DNA of 64,000 nucleotides, taken from assembly GCF_000272405.2 (NCBI RefSeq), contig NZ_AJZM02000191.1, positions 1 to 64,000 on the forward strand. The letters are read 5' to 3'. Positions 60,947 through 64,000 of this stretch are shown here, in pieces. A model generated the notes under the pieces. That model was given only the letters and a program-made list of their open reading frames with translations. It ran no database searches and was not told where the DNA came from. Each line of letters opens with the position of its first letter. Position 1 is the stretch's first letter. The position numbers and the translations under genes were made by a program. The DNA comes from Vibrio tasmaniensis 1F-187. GTDB taxonomy: Bacteria; Pseudomonadota; Gammaproteobacteria; Enterobacterales; Vibrionaceae.

Positions 60947-61417
60947 GAGTATTTTCCCTGTTAGTTTTGCTTATGATTGTTTTTCGAACAACACAATACT
61001 TCACTTGTAACCCGAGTGTTAAATTATTTAACTGCGCATTGGGATTACTGTGACATAAAGCAAGTTATAGAGGGTGTTTGTTAATGCTTAGTGCTAATTC
61101 GATAATCGTTCCATTTAACTTGTTATGCAACAGATTGTTGCGGCTGGTGTTTTGCAAAGTGAATAAATAGTGATTAATACAAAAGGGTGGGGAGGTGCGC
61201 AGAAGAAGGGTAGGTGTGCACAAGAGACGAAATTGCGTAAAACAGCGGTTAAAGCCACTTAGCATGAACGGCTGATATATGAGTGGTGAGATGGATTTGA
61301 TTGGAATATATCACCTGCATCGAGTGATCTCGCAGGCCTAAGAAACTGTGCCTTTGAAGGCTCGATAATTCTGGCCTTCATGTTTACTGAGTGAAAGTAG
61401 CTAGTTTGATGCCTGTT
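60947..61417. other. agcS upstream gap with hairpins
   Basis: This 471-bp region lies between the leftward beta-CASP gene and the leftward agcS. Near its right end is a hairpin TGAAGGC/GCCTTCA (61355-61380), and before it a bulged hairpin CCTGC/GCAGG (about 61311-61333 on the plus strand). These may form the 3' end of the beta-CASP transcript; neither has a T tract. A 66-codon open frame at 61065-61265 is not convincing. Confidence 0.4.
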
Positions 61418-62758
61418 TCAAACAACCACGAACCCTCGCGCCTGTAATTCTTTAGCGAACTCAGACTGAGTATTTGGCTCACCGTGAATCAAATGCACCT
61501 CTTTTGGTGGAGTCGCTATGCCCTCTATAAATCGATTGAGATCCTCTTTATCGGCATGAGCAGAATAGCCAGACATGCCATGAATTTGAGCATTAACCTC
61601 AACGTCTTTGTTATCAATAGAAACCTGCATTTCGCCTTGTTGCAGCTCTCGTCCGAGCGTTCCGTGTGCTTGATAGCCCGCTAAAATCACATCCGTCCGT
61701 TTATCTGGAAGCAAAGCCGATAAGTAGTTCATGATCCTGCCGCCCTGACACATCCCAGAAGCTGCAACCACAATCGCGGGTTCACCTGTCGACTTGAGAC
61801 GGTTAACGATTTTCTTGTGCATTCTATGTCCATCAACCGTAATGCACTGCTCAAAAGCGAGTGGGTGACGTTTCAGTTCAAGACGCTGCTTTGCTTCTTG
61901 CCCCCATAACTCTTTAAAGCGTCGGTATGAACGCGTCACTTTTTGAGCCATCGGAGAATCGAGAATAATAGGAATATCGCTACTGAGTTGATGCTCAAAG
62001 ATCAGGTGTTCGATATCAAACAGCAATTCCTGAGTTCTGCCGATACTAAAAGCCGGGATTAGAATAACGCCGCCATCGAGTAACGAACGATCAATGATTG
62101 ATTTGAGGCGTTCAGAGCGTGAAGCAATATCGTCGTGCGTGCTAGTGCCGTAAGTCGACTCAATAAACAGATAGTCGGCTTGTTGTGGTGGTTTAGGATC
62201 CGGCAGCAGTGGCGTGTTACTAGGGCCCAAGTCACCTGAAAAGACCACTACCTCTTGGTTGGGTAACTTAATCTCTATATAGGCCGAACCTAAGATATGC
62301 CCTGCAGGTTGAAAACGGGCATACAGAGTATTTGGCCTATGATGATCCTTTCCGTTGTTTTGCTGTTTAGACGTGATTGGAAACCATTCCACGTAAGGCT
62401 TGGGAGCAATTAACGAATGAATCTTTTTGAGTCTCAGCTTCGACTGTTTATTGCTGAGCCCTTGCAGTTTTAAGCCATCTTCAATCATTAAAGGAGCGAG
62501 CTCTGCGGTGGCTTGCGTGCAATAAATTGGCTGGTTAAATCCACTGGCGAGTAACCAAGGTAATCGGCCAATATGATCAATGTGAGTATGAGTCAGCAGC
62601 AGAGCGTTAAGGTGGGACGTTTCAAATTCAATATCAAGAGGGCGGGTGTCTTCTCCTTGAAAAAGGCCACAATCGATGAGAACCGCTTGGCCTGAATCTC
62701 TTAATTCGTGACAAGATCCTGTAACGGTATGTTTGCCGCCATGGTGAATCACTTCCAT
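61418..62758 (-). CDS. Beta-CASP metallo-beta-lactamase-fold hydrolase
   Basis: Likely an RNA-processing nuclease of the beta-CASP branch. The 446-residue protein has the metal-binding HTHIDH (57-62), a further histidine in 'PAGHILGSAYIE', the Asp in 'FSGDLGPSN', a beta-CASP insert ('DSPMAQKVTRSYRRF' region) and the C-terminal RMMBL part ('GYSAHADKEDL', 'LIHGEP'). Substrate is unknown; exonuclease or endonuclease action on RNA is by family. In several bacteria related genes are cited as 'exonuclease of the beta-lactamase fold involved in RNA processing'. Confidence 0.9.
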   Translation of the reverse strand: MEVIHHGGKHTVTGSCHELRDSGQAVLIDCGLFQGEDTRPLDIEFETSHLNALLLTHTHIDHIGRLPWLLASGFNQPIYCTQATAELAPLMIEDGLKLQGLSNKQSKLRLKKIHSLIAPKPYVEWFPITSKQQNNGKDHHRPNTLYARFQPAGHILGSAYIEIKLPNQEVVVFSGDLGPSNTPLLPDPKPPQQADYLFIESTYGTSTHDDIASRSERLKSIIDRSLLDGGVILIPAFSIGRTQELLFDIEHLIFEHQLSSDIPIILDSPMAQKVTRSYRRFKELWGQEAKQRLELKRHPLAFEQCITVDGHRMHKKIVNRLKSTGEPAIVVAASGMCQGGRIMNYLSALLPDKRTDVILAGYQAHGTLGRELQQGEMQVSIDNKDVEVNAQIHGMSGYSAHADKEDLNRFIEGIATPPKEVHLIHGEPNTQSEFAKELQARGFVVV

Positions 62759-62935
62759 CGTTTACTCCCATTACTCTATAAAGCCATTAACGCCTGTTTT
62801 TATTGTGCGGATAAGCGCCAGCAAGTAAAACAAGAACAATGAGAGTTGCGATCGTTGAGTGTCTTTTTAAGTAACTGAGCAATGACTCTGTGGGTTCGTT
62901 GCGAGTTAGTTCTTGTTCCTTCTGTAACTACCTTG

Positions 62936-63703
62936 TTAGCGCGCGGAAGAACCGTCTGAATCCAGTTCTGGGTTTTTCTGTGCCTCTATACGAGCCACTT
63001 CGGCATCAAGCTCTGCTATTTTTTCAGCCATAATTGCGTGACAGCGATTGGCCAGCTCTCTAGCGTCGCTGATCTTGTATCCAGACACATCGATAGGTTT
63101 GAGCATCTCGGTGATCACAATGCCATTATTAACTCGGTTGAGGTCAATCTTATTGTGTGTGGTGCTGGTACACATCGGGGTGATAGGTACGCCAGCTTCA
63201 ATCGCCATTCGAAAAGCGCCCGTTTTGAATGGCAGTAGTCCACGCCCTTTACTGCGCGTTCCTTCAGGGTAAACCCAAACAGACAGATCTCGCTGGTGAA
63301 TCGCTTCCGCCACTTGCTTGATGGTATCGCGTGCTTTGGACTTGTCTTCGCGGTTAATTAAAATATTACCGGTGATCCAATACAGCAGGCCAAAGAAGGG
63401 CACGTACAACAAATCGCGTTTGCCTAAAGAAACCGTGCGAGGCCTTAACATCCCTGGGGCGGTCACAAAGTCCAACACGCTTTGGTGGTTAGATATGTAG
63501 ACGCTCTTTTCTGGTGTCGGCGCATTATCTAGGCCTCTCTGTAGGATCTTTACCCCAACGAGTTTTTGTAATTGGTTGAACCAACGGCAAAAAACGTACA
63601 CATGCTTTGGGTTTTTGGGGCTAAACAAGCAGTAACCAAAAGCACATAGAGTGGTGAAAATAATAAACACCGTCGCCAAAATAATACGAAGAACAGCAAG
63701 CAC
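62936..63703 (-). CDS. plsC: 1-acyl-sn-glycerol-3-phosphate acyltransferase
   Basis: Makes phosphatidic acid at the inner membrane. The 255-residue protein (E. coli PlsC 245) has an N-terminal membrane helix (about 5-27), the catalytic H73xxxxD78 (NHQSVLDF), the glycerol-phosphate site 'GNILINRED' and YPEGTR (145-150). The C-terminal tail is polar. It lies 177 bp upstream of the beta-CASP gene on the same strand. Confidence 0.95.
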   Translation of the reverse strand: MLAVLRIILATVFIIFTTLCAFGYCLFSPKNPKHVYVFCRWFNQLQKLVGVKILQRGLDNAPTPEKSVYISNHQSVLDFVTAPGMLRPRTVSLGKRDLLYVPFFGLLYWITGNILINREDKSKARDTIKQVAEAIHQRDLSVWVYPEGTRSKGRGLLPFKTGAFRMAIEAGVPITPMCTSTTHNKIDLNRVNNGIVITEMLKPIDVSGYKISDARELANRCHAIMAEKIAELDAEVARIEAQKNPELDSDGSSAR

Positions 63704-63900
63704 AATTCACTCCTTACTCACGACAAGATTGCAGTGATTAAATAGTTTTAGATGCTTGAAGTTTTCACTCTATTTAACCGAATTGCAACAATTAACTGTT
63801 TTAGGGGGCTGTTTTTAGATCTTTATATAAAACAAGGACTAACGATGGGTGTTTGACGCAGTTATCGAGCTTACACGTGTTCACCAGTAGGTAGGCATGT

Positions 63901-64000
63901 TCACCAATACTGTTTATTTGGATCCGACTTTTCTACCCATTCAGGATCTTGGCGTGATTCTAAATAGAGCTGTAGGCCGTTATAAGACATGAAAGCAGCA
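63901..64000 (-). CDS. C-terminal end of an unidentified gene
   Basis: The leftward frame is open from the window edge to a TGA at 63901-63903 and encodes 32 residues ending SDPNKQYW. The sequence has no stop, is hydrophilic at its end and has normal codon use for the region, so it is probably the end of a real gene whose start lies beyond the window. I do not recognise it. It could also be chance, given its short length. Confidence 0.35.
   Translation of the reverse strand, partial: AAFMSYNGLQLYLESRQDPEWVEKSDPNKQYW

Noticed and set aside
61065..61265. 66-codon leftward ORF in the agcS upstream gap
   Set aside because: No ribosome site, no recognisable motif and low-complexity composition; probably chance.
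60947..61417. Glycine riboswitch upstream of the Na+/alanine symporter
   Set aside because: In some vibrios such a gene has one, but on the coding strand I could not find the conserved paired core segments.

Overview
The window is a contiguous piece of a gammaproteobacterial chromosome, almost certainly a Vibrio. The gene order pstS / ppx-ppk / pstCAB-phoU, then cutC, a peroxiredoxin-oxyR pair, queA-tgt-yajC-secDF, suhB-trmJ-iscRSUA-hscBA-fdx-iscX, pepB-ndk-rlmN-rodZ-ispG-hisS-yfgM-bamB-der and xseA-guaB-guaA is the backbone I know from chromosome 1 of vibrios. Moderate GC content, the marine-type metabolic genes (GH19 chitinase, sucrose PTS, Na+/alanine symporter) and intergenic REP-like elements suggest a marine species, possibly of the Splendidus clade. 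The species is inference. I saw no rRNA, tRNA, CRISPR array, insertion sequence or prophage.

Layout. (1) 1-9854: phosphate acquisition and storage. The end of pstS, polyphosphate kinase and exopolyphosphatase (leftward), and pstC-pstA-pstB-phoU (rightward) behind a good Pho box. PstC and PstA are about twice the usual size because of large periplasmic insertions. (2) 9864-15275: an outer-membrane barrel protein, a lipoprotein and a LysR regulator, all uncharacterised; cutC; and a 2-Cys peroxiredoxin divergent from an OxyR that looks like the Vibrio OxyR2 type. (3) 15402-22709: an accessory block with an HBM-type chemoreceptor and a complete sucrose PTS locus (scrB-scrA-scrK with divergent scrR). 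(4) 22753-29190: a CBS-pair protein, queuosine genes queA and tgt, and yajC-secD-secF. (5) 29526-37076: suhB, trmJ and the full isc iron-sulfur operon, preceded by two abutting IscR type-1 sites. (6) 37283-50693: pepB, ndk, rlmN, rodZ-ispG-hisS-yfgM-bamB, der, an AlaX-like editing protein, a GAF-GGDEF cyclase and a zinc-ribbon protein. (7) 50783-64000: xseA, guaB, guaA (with its own PurR-like box), a GH19 chitinase with two chitin-binding modules, a lipoprotein, a SatP-type acetate channel, an AgcS symporter, a beta-CASP metallo-hydrolase, plsC and the end of an unknown gene.

How it fits together. Phosphate taken up by Pst can be stored as polyphosphate by Ppk and released by Ppx; PhoU and the Pho box tie this to phosphate limitation. 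The isc operon matures iron-sulfur clusters, and several neighbours (RlmN, IspG, Fdx, IscR itself) are iron-sulfur proteins. QueA and Tgt act in queuosine tRNA modification, while TrmJ and RlmN also modify RNA. YajC-SecDF, YfgM and BamB serve protein export and outer-membrane assembly.

Most of the window is well-known housekeeping sequence. The parts I find least explained are the structured leader of tgt with an eight-T run, the REP-like cluster after ndk, the enlarged Pst permeases, the unknown envelope protein pair at 9864-11433, hairpins that partition the isc operon, and the hairpin-bearing gap between agcS and the beta-CASP gene. I did not find a convincing wholly new multi-gene system.
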